Made by a program: the position numbers and the translations under genes
The notes under the pieces: model-generated
Seen by the model: the letters and a program-made list of their open reading frames with translations, nothing else
Databases searched by the model: none
Told to the model about the DNA's origin: nothing
Shown: in pieces, positions 1 to 35,822 of the stretch
Numbering within the stretch: the first letter of the stretch is position 1
Layout of the letters: every line of letters starts with the position of its first letter
Source of the DNA: Doris montereyensis
Taxonomy: Eukaryota > Mollusca > Gastropoda > Nudibranchia > Dorididae
NCBI GenBank assembly: GCA_037039925.1
Contig: JAXRKP010000118.1
Location: 330,001 to 394,000 of the forward strand
DNA length: 64,000 nt
Direction of reading: 5' to 3'

Positions 1-330
1 ATGGTATTCTTAATTTGAGGTAAACATTAAACCCGCCTTTATTTCGTTTAGCATACTCTTTAAGGATTTTGGTACAAGGTTCAAATATTCTACAGCCATT
101 CTTTGACATCAAGTGAAAAATGCGTAACTTAATAGTAGATAAAAGCTTTCTATGAAATTCTTATTCCTAGTTGTCTGGCTTTCCTCTTATAGTATCGCTG
201 TATATTGTTTATTTTTAAAGAATTGTACACAGTTATGTATGCAAGTCAAGCAAAAAAAAAGAAAGAAGAAGAAAGCCCAAGACAATTAATTATCAGGTCA
301 GTCCTCCTTGAAAGCCTTTTTCCTCCACAG
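1..330 (+). other. intron of the CFAP96-like gene
   Basis: This AT-rich stretch ends in a polypyrimidine tract and CAG at 321-330, a good splice acceptor for the exon that follows. No segment in it matches the upstream part of the CFAP96 family, so earlier exons must lie before the window. The open frame that begins at 205 crosses this acceptor and is not a real start. Confidence 0.6.
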
Positions 331-2856
331 AAAGAAATGGCTCAACATAAATCCCAGCTCAAAGCTGGTGCCTTCCGTTTGAACATGCATCCATCTGACT
401 ATTTTGATGGAAACCCCTACCGCAGTGATAAACCTCTGCCACCTGTAAGAAAATCTGCATCTGATGTGGTCAAGAAGGATGTACCCACACCTTTCAAACC
501 AAGCAACCCAGGAAAATTGGTATGTTCATGCACAATGAAGTCTCCTTGATGGAGAAATTATCCAATTTAATAATGGCTTGATGGAAAAGGCCTTACAGTG
601 AATAAATATTGGCATTACATTTCTTTTCCTCCATGTCTTGAAAGACATCAATGTTTCACCCAGAAATGAGAGTGTGACTATCTTGAAACAGAAATGGCTG
701 TTTATGAAACCCTTTCATATATTTTAAAAGGCCAGTCAGAGCTCTAAGAATGACTCTAGGGTGTATACAAGAAGAAAAGTGTGGGGAAAAAATTATATGA
801 ATTTATTGAAATGGCTTTGCATGATAAACATTTCTATACATCTTACAATTAATTTAATCTTAAATAATGTCAAACCTGTCATTATTGTCAAACAATGAAT
901 TTTAAATCATTTCTTGCAACTCATGGACATTAAATATAGAAATGTACTGAACTATCCACAATGTAAAATTTACCAATGCTCATGAACTACCTCGATTTAT
1001 TTTATAGACAGCTTGTAATGTTGAAAAAAACAAACTTCTGAATCTTCAACTTAAAAAGACTGGATGGGGACAGTTTTTGTAAGCTTTATTTTACTGAATT
1101 AGAAATGGCAAGTTTTTTTGTAAAGAGCTTGGATCCAAAGTATGACTTTGTGGGCTTTAAATACATGCTTTAATGAGGAGAGAATTGCACTAGCCTGAAA
1201 AAGCTGCAAATTTTCATCCTTTTGTTTAAGAAATTATTTTACCTGTCACAGATCTTGTAAACTTGGACTATGCAGTGCACATCAGTCAGCCATTTGGTAC
1301 TTTGATCACTATGTAATGCATATCTTTAAAAATAATTTCAGCTTGCTGGTATGAAAGCAGGAACATTTGATCCCTATCCAAGTCATTCAGCTGATCCATA
1401 TGGTATTAAATACCGCCGTCCAGTGCATGTGGTGAATAAAGCTGGCAGAACTTTTGTCCCAAACCAAGGCCCAAAGAGTACTCCTTGCACATCTATTGTC
1501 AATCAAAATGTGGCCCGGTAAGTTTTTATCTGTTTCTTTCTGCCTTAAAATGCATCTTTCTTTACATTAAAATAAAAAAAAAAAAAGAACACAACCTCGT
1601 CTCTCTCACTTAATCTGAAAAAAGAAATAAGAAATGGTTCAGCTGAAATGACTTCTTCATCATTTTAAAAAGGAGCAACTTTAGATGCAGTAAGAAATTA
1701 GTCTACAAACTCTAACTCTGTCAGCTATTTATTTTTATCAACTTTAAATTTAAAGGGATAACTTGTGCCGATGTTGCATTATCTTTAGAAAAGATTTTGG
1801 ACATAAAATATTATTGAAAACATACAAGAAAAATATTGTTATTTGCTTGTCATACAATTGAATAAAATCAAACCCAATGATAACAATGACAAATGGTCAG
1901 CTTCGTTAGGACATAGTTTGTAATTGTATACGACAGGGAAAATTATAAATGACCTGTATATTTCCCCCACTTAAACAAACTGCATTAAAAAGAAGTCAGT
2001 CTTTAATCTTATATAAAATCATTTGAAAAACTTCATCAAAATGGATACCTTGTTGAATTTTGAAGGGAAAAACTGTCAAAACTAAAAGTGTATGGCTGTG
2101 AAAGTCTACTTAAGGTGAAGGAAAGAGAAGTCATTGCTTAGTCCCCTTTTTCCCATAGACAGTTTAGTATTTGTAAAAACATTCTGTGCTACCACTGTTC
2201 TTCAAAAGTGGTATTTTCTCCCTATTCTATCGGAAATGGATAGCAATGTCCATTTGGAGGGGAAATTCCAAACAAATATATATTGAAAGTATAAATTGGT
2301 TGAAGATAAAAAAAAAAGTAATTTTCTAAAATTTCTAGCGATCTTTTATGAAAGTAGACATTGACATCAGACTTCATAATTTTGAACATATTGCTTTGCA
2401 CTATCTTTGCTATTTATTAAACTGATACATAATAATACTACTTTTATTCCTTAGAATGGCATTCTTAAACAGGAAAGAATGTTAAGACAATATTTTAAAA
2501 CATTGTCCATGAACGTAGTGTTCTCTTTCTGTTTCTAACTCTAGTTTATCTTTTATTTTTATTGATGTGCTTTTGCTTTACTTGACATAGACTAGTGATT
2601 TTGTACAGCATTGTTTATTCTTAATGAAAGTCAAAGCATTAGATGAATCATAATACTATTATCGTCATATGAATGCCGTAATGTGATGGAGTATTTCAAT
2701 TTAAACTTTGCTGCAAGCAAATGGATAATGAAAGTGTATACCATGTTTATATTGAACTTTAAGTTAGTAATTTGTAGAAATTGTATCGTATCTCTGTGTC
2801 TATTTTTTAACAGATCCATGAACAGCATGAACCACAGGTCAATGACAGTGCTGTGA
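331..2856 (+). CDS. CFAP96: CFAP96 (C4orf47-like) cilia- and flagella-associated protein, C-terminal part
   Basis: Three exons can be joined: 331-519, 1342-1517 and 2814-2856 (stop TGA 2854-2856). Donors are GT at 520 and 1518; acceptors are CAG before 1342 and 2814. Phases agree: exon 1 read from 337 is 61 whole codons, exon 2 is 58 codons plus 2 bases, and exon 3 supplies the third base. The product contains the family signatures LNMHPSDYFD-type, PFKPSNPGK, MKAGTFDPYPSHSADPY and a GPKS...IVNQNVAR ending, which I recognise from vertebrate CFAP96. The protein is reported at centrosomes and ciliary/flagellar axonemes; its biochemical activity is not well defined. The N-terminal half lies upstream of the window, so this copy is partial only because of the window edge. 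The ATG at 337 is probably an internal Met. The family assignment is by eye, but the conserved motifs are long. Confidence 0.82.
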
Positions 2857-3242
2857 TATGTCACATCTTTCCTTGCCAATCACATGTTGTCCTCCTCCAA
2901 TTATTGCTTGCACTGGGCTTTGTTACATCAACCTAAATACCATGCTTATAACATCACAACAACTTTCTTCAAATGATACTATAGTTGTAATGGAAAGATT
3001 TTATTAAAAATTGTTACAGAGATTGTTTCAAATTAATGCTTCTCTCTCGATGAAAGAAGAGGACTCATTGATAAAGAAACATGGTTGCTAAGGATACTTT
3101 TGAATTACTAACATGAAGAGACATACAAGTATAATATTTTGACCTATATTACATCTCACTGAAGTGTATGTTTGCTAAGGCAAGAAAAAAAAGAGCAAAA
3201 GTTTATAAAAAGAATGGTTTTGTACATGTAAATATACACAAT

Positions 3243-3248
3243 AATAAA
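3243..3248 (+). terminator. candidate polyadenylation signal for CFAP96
   Basis: An AATAAA hexamer lies about 390 bases after the stop codon at 2856. Other AT-rich hexamers occur nearby, so the choice is tentative. Confidence 0.3.
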
Positions 3249-3249
3249 T

Positions 3250-5730
3250 GTGAAATTTTATCTAGATTCTAAATCTTTTCGGTAAATTTTTATTTATATT
3301 GAGGCTTATGATATATATTTCTCAAATCCTTGTAGCTTAATCTCTTTTATGTTGCAACTCTCTGTTGGCAGAAAATTGTCACAAATATTGTACATCTCAC
3401 CCAAATATATGTGTGCTAAATCATAACAAAATGCATTCAGATCATCAAAGATTGTTTACACGTTTGTAAATATATTCAAGCAAAGATGTCAAAAATGCTA
3501 AAATCTTTCTTTTAAACGTTTCATCAATAATAAACCAGAATACTCTCTATTCAATAATTTTAAAAATAACACTTTTGTTGTTTTTTTGTAAAACTATTTG
3601 AACTTATATCTTTTGCATAGCAGGTTTTGTTGTGCAACAAATTATTGTAGACAAATGTTGTTTATAATTGTATCAACAATTCATTATTTCATGAGCATGT
3701 TTTGCACATCTTTCAAGATAAAAGTTTTATCCCTTTCCTTTCCCCCTAAATTTTATTTATTTATTTTATTACAACTGCATCATTATTGACTTATAACTTC
3801 TATTTATTCACTCTCTCAATTCTGCTGTTTGACCTTAATAAACGGATAGGTCAGTTCAAATTTGAATACTTCACGTTATTCTTAAATGTTACAATTTATT
3901 GTCCTCTATTAATTTATATTAACTTCCTTTTTGACACACATTTTTTAATATTTATTATTTATCAATTCTGAGAGTTACTTCAGCAAAGCTTTTGTTTGAA
4001 ATAAGTAAAACTGCATAACAAAACTTTGAAGGAGCTGTTATAAAAAAGAAAAAAAAGTTTGTAAAATCAAGGTATGCGACTGGAGTAAATAAGAAAAAGA
4101 AAAAAGAACTTAAGTAGTAAGAATCAGAACCGTATGTAACATTTATGAAATATCTCCATAAACGCTTTGTCTAATATTGCTTGTTATTTCATCAGTTTTA
4201 GTGGAACAATAGTTTTTATATGAACACAGTGTGTTGAAAACTTTATGTCATTATGTGATCCACAATAAAATACAAACTGTGATATTTATCTATAAATGGC
4301 TTCCTGACGTTTCTCTATACTACCATCATGTTTTTGTTTTTAAGGTATTTCTGCTTATCATGTGTTGCAAAAGTCAATGTTTTTATGTTGCCTTTAACTT
4401 CCTACTGTATACAAACAGTCTTTAGTATCACAATTATCCAAAAAGATAATTTTTCAATCATTATGTTACAATTTTGACCTTTTCACAAAAAATAAATTAA
4501 TCTTTTCCATAGTTAGACTTAGAAAGAGAAAAAAGGGAAACAATGAAGGATAGCAATTGAACATGAAACAATACGTTGACAAACTTGAAATGAAAATAAA
4601 GCTTTGCTTCACTGATAATTAACCTTTGTTTTGACATATAACATATAAAAAACATTCAAACATGCAGGACTCTTTAATGTTTAAATGTCTATGCTTCTTT
4701 CAGCAAAAGAAAAAAAAAATTGATTCATTCAACATCTTATCCTGTTTAGTAAATGGTTACAGTTGTGTTCTAATAGCACTAATCACAAGAATTCTTGTCT
4801 AAGCATTTAAGGTAACTTTAACCCCTCAAATCACACCATTGTATTAAATTAAGGTAAAAATACTGGAATCATTTTAGCCAGCTCTTTATATTTTAGCCAC
4901 TACTAATACCTTATTTGTTTTAGTATGTGCATTAATTATATATCAAATATAAACCAAGTGCTTTCTAATTCAGATTTATTTCTTTGTGTATAAAATGCAG
5001 CCGATATGAATGTATGATGACATTTTCATTAGAGGAACCTTTAAATTAGCATAAACTATGATGATAACTGATTTGTACCATTACAGATGGACACATAATA
5101 AAAGTGTGAGTGGAAACTATTTATACGGTCACAAGGTTTAGTGTCTATATAACTACACTTAGTGTATTCTGTTTAGGATAATAATGAACTATGTTAAAAC
5201 TTTCTACAAAAGCATTTTATTCTAAAATTATTTAGGACATAGGACTTTGGACCTAAGACATAAGATGATTTTGATATCTCCATTGAGTATTAACTAGAAA
5301 TACTTAATGTAAAGAAAACTAGGACCAACAAAAAGTTATTGCTTTGGATAAGACATATTGGAAAATTATAATGACCCAGGAGTTTGACTTGTCCTTTCAT
5401 CATTTCAGACAAATTACATACAGAAATCCCTACATGACAACATCAGCATGAGCATCATCTGTGTTGAGAGTTTTGGCATTTCAAGATCAACGATATTCCA
5501 ATGGTGATCATATTTAGTAAATCACCAGTAAACAAAAATAGAGATTATATTGTATGTTGAATTCAATGAGCTAATCTGATATGGATATAGAGTCTATATT
5601 TTTATATGGACACATATATGAGTAATATTCTGTAATACACTGCTTAATAAAGTTGAGTGAACGAAACATTGGATGTCTTTATTGCATAACATTTTGATTT
5701 ATAGTACTACATGTGATGCCAGTTGCAGTA
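3250..5730. other. AT-rich intergenic spacer
   Basis: No exon, RNA gene or recognisable mobile element was seen. Short open frames here are hydrophobic by composition (T-rich) and lack family resemblance. Confidence 0.5.
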
Positions 5731-6089
<359 letters not shown>

Positions 6090-6090
<1 letters not shown>

Positions 6091-6890
6091 AATTGTCTCT
6101 TAAAATACACGACCCAAGGGGTGACAAAAAAATCATGCATTTTGGCCACAACACATTATTTACATTGCCATTCCTGTTTGGAAGTGCTCTTTTGTTTTGT
6201 TAGTTGTTTGTTATTGTTTGGGTTTTGTGTTTTTTATTGATTTGCGGACAAGACCCAATATGCCTTATCTCTTCATATAAATCTGTTATATTCTTCTCTC
6301 ACTCAGTACTGCAATAAGGGATGGGATGGTGAAGACGTTTGGCGACTAGGAATTAATTTTTATTGGTTTACACGTTTGTCATGCAGAATATGTTCTCCAT
6401 GGGTAAAAGTGGCACAAAACCTTTGTCAGATTTTCTCACCATGATCAAAGAGAGAGTTGATCTCACTGTGTCCAGCAGATGATGGTTGATGCCAGTTGAT
6501 GACGGAATGAGTTAGGTGACTTGAGCCAAGACAGCCAAAACTTGTTGCATTATCGTGTGTATGTATGCACATAGTTAACATAGATCTAGATGCCACACAC
6601 ACATGCACACTCACACACACACGTCATGTGTGACAGATTTTGTCATTGGGACGAGGTAAGAAGAGGTTATCGAGCTAATTTTTCACAAGAATTTACTCTT
6701 TAAATGCAACAGATTGAAGACCGACTTATAAAAATCTGTTGCATTTTAGTGAAATCAAGTCAGCTGTTGTTGTATTTTGAGGGGGTAATTAGTGTTGTTA
6801 AATTTGGTTATATGAAAAAATTGTGCATTATAACAAATCATGCATTTCGGCGGCATGTAATTTGGTGGAGACTACTGTAATCCTAATAAT
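6090..6890. mobile_element. candidate microsatellite-bracketed nonautonomous element M1
   Basis: The segment lies between the AAT array on the left and a short AAT run at 6885-6898 on the right. Its right end has CATTTCGGCGGC, then GACTACTGTAAT just before the AAT run. This closely resembles the right end of the element at 15966-16935 (CATTTAGGCGGC, then CACTACTGTAAT). No transposase frame is visible. It is called as an element because the terminus is shared and joined to a trinucleotide array at both loci. Confidence 0.4.
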
Positions 6891-6894
6891 AATA

Positions 6895-8675
6895 ATAATT
6901 CCAATGCTCCCTGCTTGTATGAGCATTATCTAAAAGAATGTGACAAATACAAGAAAAATTCAATGATTTCACAGGCTTTTTTTTCTTTAATTTTATCCGA
7001 CATACAAACACAACATCTGTTGTAATAGTGCTAGGCAGCTGAGGAAATGAAATTTTAGCCATGAGTATGCAACAAATTTGCACCAATTCATTTCATAGTT
7101 AAGATGTTAAGAGCAAATCATAATACAGTCATGTTGTCTTGTTGAAATGAGATGGATAATTGATGAATATTGTAATATATGTAATTACAAATGATAATCT
7201 GTATATGATTCTGGCCCAAAATGTAATAAAAGATTGTACTACAGAAATCTGAAACTTAAACCTCACTATCTCGAGCCACTAAAACAATCAACCAGGGATG
7301 ACATTCCATGGCAATTTATGGCTGGGCCAAAAAAAGAGAAGAAAAAGTAAACACACCCTCATGTTCTGTTTCATAGTACATGGCATCGCCTGAGTTTGGT
7401 TTGAACGCACTGCTTCCCTTTGACTTGGGCCATGTGACTGAACAGACAAGCGATGGGTGAATGAACTCTATATCTAGATCTATGCCTGAAATGACTGACA
7501 TAGGGACGTGATGTGTGACTGTGGATATTGTATTAAGGAAATATTCCATCAAAACTCACTACATCCTTTTGTTTAGTAGTCCCTGAATTTATGGAAAACA
7601 CCCAACACTGAAATCTCAAATTCACGGCTATCTCGAACTAATTGACGTGACCTGGAAGGAATTTGAGATAGTCGTGTTGCACTGAACATGTATTAGCAAG
7701 TGAGCTAATTGAGCTATGAGCAGATAATTGACATGTATTCCATTAGCTAAATATGAAGAAGATGATGATAATGGTACTGATAATGATAAATCTGATAATG
7801 ACAGTGATAAAATAATAAGTCTAATTGATACTTGTTTGTGCTTGTTCTTAGTATCAGTTGTTCTGGCTGAGCCGTAATGGAAATAAACCTGATTTGACTA
7901 TTAAGCAGAGGATGATGTCTGTTGTTAATAATTTTATAAGGAAAAGAAATAAGACCAATGTTCTTTTCCTTTTATTCCCTGTCCCATTTGTAACAGAAAA
8001 AACATGCTTTGGCTGCTCATCTGTTTTCACCTCTAGTTTTAGACTGGCATCTTTTCATGTTTGAACATCAAGGGCCCTAATTTATATCTGATCTAGGCTT
8101 ATAACTTCATAGCAATTAACATGCTAAATAAGCCTAACGATCTATCTAAATAACATTTACAAGGCCTAGATTTGTGCTTGCTTATTGTTATTACATATTA
8201 TATTCTACACCATGCAAGCGTTTATTACCTAAGTGATATATGCTTGTATGCATGTGTATGTATGAATGTATGTATGTTTTATGTGTTTAAGTATGTATGC
8301 ATGTATCCCCTGAATTTGTGGTCAAAATGTTATATTGAACTACAGATGAGGTGATCTTTGTTCTGCTCCCTCCAAGGACATCACTACAAGCATAGTCCAC
8401 TGAACAAGTACACATATGTTCGATCTTGTATAGATTCCTGTTTGATTGATAGACGCAGCAGATAGTTTCTCAATTAGTTTGTTAGTGTTAGTGTTAGCAG
8501 CAATGACCAATTTTTAACATTGGTATGGACACTATTTATGTAGATATATGTTTTTACATTTTGCTCTCAAGTTCTTATTGAATTACAGGTCCTCTTTGAC
8601 TTTAAAGTTAAGTTTTAATACTCATAACCAAATTTAGATCTAATGTCAAGTGGCAAAAATTAAAGTAGTCTTGCA
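6895..8675. other. intergenic spacer, no gene seen
   Basis: A low-complexity TG/TATG-rich patch lies near 8225-8300. Open frames such as 7316-7552 (-) and 7858-8064 (+) show no recognisable family and no codon pattern I trust. Confidence 0.45.
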
Positions 8676-8678
8676 ACT

Positions 8679-8830
8679 GAAGCGGTGTGGGTGGCCGATT
8701 GGTATCATGAGATCCGGGTTTATACCCTAGCAAAGCTAGGTCAATGTTGTGTTCCTTAGGAAAGACACTTAAAATGCATTTTCCCCTCTTGACCCAGGTG
8801 TTAGTGGGTACAAGCATCAGCTTAGGAATA
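8679..8830 (+). mobile_element. SINE-A, tRNA-derived, degraded copy
   Basis: The + strand carries a partial tRNA-like head (GTGGCCGATTGG, A-box-like), a B-box-like GATCCGGGTTTATACC, then the core TTCCTTAGGAAAGACACTT and CCCAGGTGTTAGTGGGTACAAG. The same order is found in four other copies on the minus strand (22128, 35717, 58556, 61485). Confidence 0.7.
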
Positions 8831-9394
8831 ACAATCAGTAGTGCCCACCAACCCCTGCTTTTAATATCAAAAGATTGAGTAAGAAGACATAAGAATGCTA
8901 TGAGAAGTTGAAAACTAATTGTTGGGCGAAAGACTGTTTTTCTTTTACTTTTACCACATAAGAATGATTTTGTCCTTATTAAGTTAAGTCAAGAGCAGGA
9001 GTGTGTAGAAATCAAAATATGAAGATTAATGCTAAGAAATATGTAAAACAACCATCAATCACAAACACTCACATATGTACATGATAAAACACTTAGTAGA
9101 GAACTTAAAACTGAAGAAAATAGGAAAATGAAAGCATTCTGTTTTTTTGTTTTGTTTAATTTCAAGATAAGAATAAATAAATCCAATTTCTATTTGGGTA
9201 AAATGACGATTTCTAATTTGTATGTACATGTAGGAACATTCTATGTGATCTGCCCATATGCAGAAATTCAGCATTCACCACATGCACACTACTAATATTG
9301 AACTTGTTTATCTTGTATTGTTATGTTGTGAGTTTGTAATCATGTCGACACTGATTCAAAACCTTTGGCTGGCCCAGGTATTTTTTTTATGACA

Positions 9395-9655
9395 TTGTAC
9401 TCTTAGGAAAGCACTTCACTCTGCTTTCCTCACTCAACTCAAGTGTGAATGAGTACCCAGCTATAAGAAGAGAAAGATTTTGTCAGTGTGTTAGCATTAA
9501 GTGCCTAACAAGCTGCTGAACTGTATGCTCCCAAGGGAGTCAAGAAGGATTTTGAATGAAATGGCTTGCCGGGGGATGATAAATGATGTGTAGTCGAGGA
9601 GCCTGCATGTGTAGGGACACAAGACTATAAATCCATATCTCTATCTTTTATCTTA
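9395..9655 (+). mobile_element. SINE-B copy 1
   Basis: About 255 bases closely match 39010-39260 (same strand): AGGAAAGCACTTCACTCTGC at the start, GAGAAAGATTTTGTCAG, TGTATGCTCCC, AATGGC, then CTATAAATCCAT and a tail of ATCT/TTTA units. The 5' third resembles the core of SINE-A. No convincing tRNA promoter head is seen. Confidence 0.65.
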
Positions 9656-9659
9656 AAAT

Positions 9660-10944
9660 TAAAAAAAATGAAAAGGAAAGGAAAAAAAGAACCCCCGACA
9701 ATCCTCAAAACCCTTACCATAAAGCTTAAAAAAAATAGTAAACAAAAGAGGGTAGGGCATTGCACAATTCGAGTCAATTAAACACTCTATAGAAAAAAAT
9801 GGAAATTATCATGAAGAACTACATCATGGTTTCATACCAGATATCTGTTCATAACAAACAACTTTCTCAAAACTCAATGACAAGCAATGAAGCATTATGT
9901 TGAAGAAACATCTAGTGACAGATCATGATAATTAACAGGCAGATAAATAAATCAATAAATGCTTCATAAAACTGAACTTTCCAACAAATAAAGGCTGAAA
10001 TCTGTGATATGTGCTCGGCTTCAATTGATTGAGACACAGGGAGGGAGGGGGGAGAGAGAGAGAGAGAGAAACAGACAGACAGACACTGATCATTGACAGG
10101 ACGACAGCTAGAAACAGGAATGTTCTTAGAACATTAGCTATCTTTACAAATCACAGCTTTAGATTTTATTTCAAAGAGGTAAAGATATTTCCCCCTACAG
10201 TCTACTGTTAATGCTATTTCGCTCTGAAAATAGAGGAACAAAAATAGAAAAGAACAGCCAAAGAAGTCATTTTATTTTTGGTCGAACAATATCGCTGCAA
10301 CAACCCCTTAACCCATAGATACATTTTTCCCCCAGTCTTTCACAAGTAAGGCAATTTGTCAGTATTTCAGGGTTATCATTCACACCAATCTAGATAACTT
10401 GTTATTGATTTTTTAGTTAAAACTAATCATCAGAAACTATTATTTGGAGAGCAACTGCAACAGCATGAAAGAGGTAATACAATCTCCTGATCAGATAAGA
10501 AGCTCTTTGAACTAGACTAGCAAACGAGATACATATCTGTTAAAACCTTTTGGAAATTTATCAGATATTTGCTGGCAACTAAAATGCGATAGAGACATCA
10601 CAAACATATCACAAGAAATGATTAAATTTTTTCAACACATATATAAATCATTCAATATCCATGCAGTTCAATTGGTTCAGAGAAGTATGACAAGAATCCT
10701 ACACCCTCCGTACTCAATTTCTTCACACTTCAAAGTTACATATTAACTTTCCTTAAATACATTTTTAAAGATGATAAGTACAACATTCATGTAGGATCGT
10801 AAAGGTATATGTAATCTTCCTCTCAGGTAAACAAAACACAGCATGCAAAGTGAAAATAGATAGCAGTTTCATGTGAATGACATCTCGTTAGAGTGAACAA
10901 GAAGTCACTACAATTGGCTGGCAAAATTCTGTGATAAAACGTCT
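9660..10944. other. USO1 3' flank / probable 3' UTR
   Basis: No coding exon. It contains a GA-repeat and CAGA-repeat patch at about 10037-10085. Reverse-strand AATAAA hexamers (TTTATT on +) at 10165-10170 and 10271-10276 are candidate poly(A) signals for the minus-strand USO1 gene, whose stop codon is at 10945-10947. Confidence 0.4.
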
Positions 10945-32593
<21,649 letters not shown>

Positions 32594-34825
32594 GATCTGC
32601 TTTACTCAAGATGTTCTCTATGCGGCATTCTTCGACAGTCATCAAAACGATGATTGTTGTAGTCGTGTCTACCGGATATTCCGGAAATCTGTACACATGC
32701 GCAAACTATGTTTATAGGTAAAGGGATTTCCCGGAAGAATAGGCGATATAAGATGATATTCGAGTATGGTCATGGAAAATGTCTTCTGATCCTTGTGGTT
32801 TTTTTTACCGGACAGAACTAGTTTTCAACTAGATTCTAGATCTATTTTGGCAACGTCTCATTTTGTGGTGTGGTTCAGGTAATGCGTTTTAATCATTTCG
32901 CTATTTATTTTTAAGTGAGCTTTAACCAAACATTTGACAAGTGTGTTCTTGTCTTATTGTTAATAAGAACAGAGATAGCAGCTGTTATATTTCGTTATGA
33001 CATCTCAGATTGTTTGATGGAGACCACATAGAAAATTAAAGAAAATCAAGACAAATCGATTACACGATTCAGACAGTTGCTCAAATCGATCAAGTTATAT
33101 GAAAAAAAATTAAAATCGAAAAAGAACGATTGCGTTTTCTAAAAAATCAGAAATACATAGTCCCACCGTGAAAAGTGAAACATTGCTGCTAGGCTAATTA
33201 ATCTGCACTCCCTGTAACCAAGAACAGTACAGTTTTCCTATGGTACTATTTGCCAACAAAAAGCAAAGTAAGCGGAAGCACTGAGAACCTAAAGAGAAAC
33301 AAATATATAGATCTACCTATTAAATCAATATTTGAATAACAGAAATTAAAAGCAAAAAGTAGTACGACTCTTGGGAGAACATTGCACTTGAATACTATGT
33401 ATTCGAGCCTTCCTAGATCCTGTTGTTTACTTTCGATTTTAACAAAGACTTCGATGAAAGGGTTTTTTGGGGACACCGAAATCGGTCTATTTTGTGACTC
33501 CTCGACCCAGATTTCTCTTGATCTCGCCTTTATCTAGATTCTATAGCTCTCCCAGCGTGAATCAACATTTTTTGGTAAAAGTTACGTTGACGTGGAATTT
33601 GGAGATAGATTAAGATACATATACTATATCTAGGCTCAGACTAGATCTATCTCCATCTCGAATCTAGTTTGTTCAGTCTGTTTGGTTTGTGTGTGATATT
33701 CGTTCATATCGGTCCAAATCAAGACCCGGGCCTGTATCTCCGAAGAAAAAACTGCTGATCTTTATATACCGGTAACCTAGTTTTGCTGTCTTTGAATGGC
33801 AATTAATCAATCACAGTAAGAGTAAAGTATTCTTAACTTAAAGTAAAACATAATGGAAGAGATGTTGATCTAGATCTAGTTCAGGTTCAGGTGAACTTAC
33901 TTTGATTTTGATTTCTTTAAATTGTTTTCATGTTGGCAAATGATCTCATATAAAAAGTCTTAGTGATAATAAGATCTACATTTCAAAGTTCAAGCTATGT
34001 TTAATCTCTTTGTCTTGTTTCCATTTGAATCAATCATATGAGACTTCAATTTTTAACCTAAGACACCCAGACAAAATTGTTGAAAGAAAACCTTTATAAA
34101 ATGGCCTTATAGCTACTTGCACAGGGAAGGGTTTCCATAGTAGGGCACATCCAAAGAACATCTGACAAAAAAGTCAAGGTAAAAAAAGAGAAGAGTTGCT
34201 TTCAGTTGCTGCAGTGTTCTGTGGGGAGGAATACCATACTCAGATATCATCCATTTATTTTTCGCTAGTCAGTAAAATTCAATGAGAAGTAAATCATCAA
34301 AAACACACATAAAATCACATTCCCATGCCAAAAAACCCCACCTTTTTTGGACACAATAATCTGTCTAGAAATTTAGTCGAACCTGTAAACTTTAAACAGT
34401 GGCCATCTTCATTTATTTGCCACTGTTTTCAAGTTCAGTAAGATAAAGGTAACAAGGTGGTGGTGTGAAGGGGATTTTGGTAAAGCTACAGTTTAGCGGA
34501 CCTAGAATCACGGAGCCTGTTAAATTTGTATTGGTTCTTGGAATCTACTTGCTTTTAGAATGCCTACACATAGTCGGATCTTGTCGGCTTAAAGGAAGAG
34601 ATCTTTCATAATTGTATTGCATCTTTGAGTTCGATTACGATTACAAAAGTACAAATTTCACCAACATCATGGTGCTAGACAAAGGCAACGGACATTTTAT
34701 TTGAATACAAGCAGCTCAAATGACGGGTTAATCGCACTTTAGCTCAGCCAATGTTTCACACCAAGTACGATTACCACTCCCAGTTTACACTTAATGCTCT
34801 CACGTCACGAAGTATGTTCTCAAGG

Positions 34826-34927
34826 CGTTTTCCTATTATTACTCCCCGATTAGAACCACTGGCCATAGGCACGATAATGCAAAATGCACTGCGGAGGTCC
34901 TAAAATGGGAGTAATAATAGGAAGACG
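34826..34927. repeat. short inverted-repeat element
   Basis: CGTTTTCCTATTATTACTCCC at 34826-34846 is mirrored by GGGAGTAATAATAGGAAGACG at 34907-34927 (one mismatch over 21 bases), around a 60-base loop. It could be a tiny MITE or a long hairpin. Confidence 0.75.
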
Positions 34928-35716
34928 GCTTAGAAACATGCAAGTATAGATTCTGTTTCTGTTGTTTTTTATATGCAAGGAGCAAGCTTCATGAAGATTA
35001 TAAAATCTGTGGAACAATAATGGGGTCCGTATTCTCCTTCATCCTGTTATAATTCCACACCATCAGGAACAAGACAGAACTAAGAGTATCATGACTTTGG
35101 AACAAGAGTAACATGACTTTGGAACGTCCCTCCTGAACCCCACTCTCTTTCCTCAAGATTATAAAATTGAGAAACAAGAGTTTAACATATAATGAAAATT
35201 TCTTACAAGAAGGATCAGAAATACCATTCAGTCCCAGAGTTAGAGGAGAGGGGACTATGGAACATAGGCATCACAGAGCCTGATATTCAGTGATGAGAGA
35301 GAGAGTGATCACAATTAAGCACCAGCCAATATTTTAGTGAGTCCGGTGGTCATACCAGACTCAGTCCTGGAGGCTAGTGAGAGGAGAGGGGATCACGACA
35401 CATCGTGGTCAGTCGATGACAGAGAGTGATTTTACTGTGTGTATTTTATTACTGAGGGGGATCCACAATACATCGCAAATAATATTATAATGTTGTATCA
35501 TTTTTGTATTTGATATTGCTCGGCGATGCTAAAGTGCCATTATGCTCGAATGACATCGGACTGGGACTAACCATTGAATCGACAGTTTCTTACTTCTGTT
35601 TGCTTATATATATATTCAACCCTATTTCTAAACATGAAACTCAGTAGAGTTATCTAATTTGCATAATAATTCTGCATAAATGCTATATATAATAAATAAC
35701 ACGTCCAAGTTGGAAT

Positions 35717-35822
35717 TGCATTTTAAGTGTATTTCCCAAGGAACACAATGTCGGATCTAGCTTTGATAGGATTGAAACCTGAGTCCTCATAGTCCCAAAT
35801 CGGGCAGCCATCTTGGTCATCA
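35717..35822 (-). mobile_element. SINE-A fragment (5' half)
   Basis: The minus strand keeps the A-box-side sequence, a B box-like GGACTCAGGTTTCAATCC and the first core block (CCTTGGGAAATACACTT). The 3' half is missing. Confidence 0.65.

Noticed and set aside
205..549. Open frame of 114 codons taken as a complete gene
   Set aside because: It crosses a strong acceptor at 330 and a donor at 520; only 331-519 is exon.
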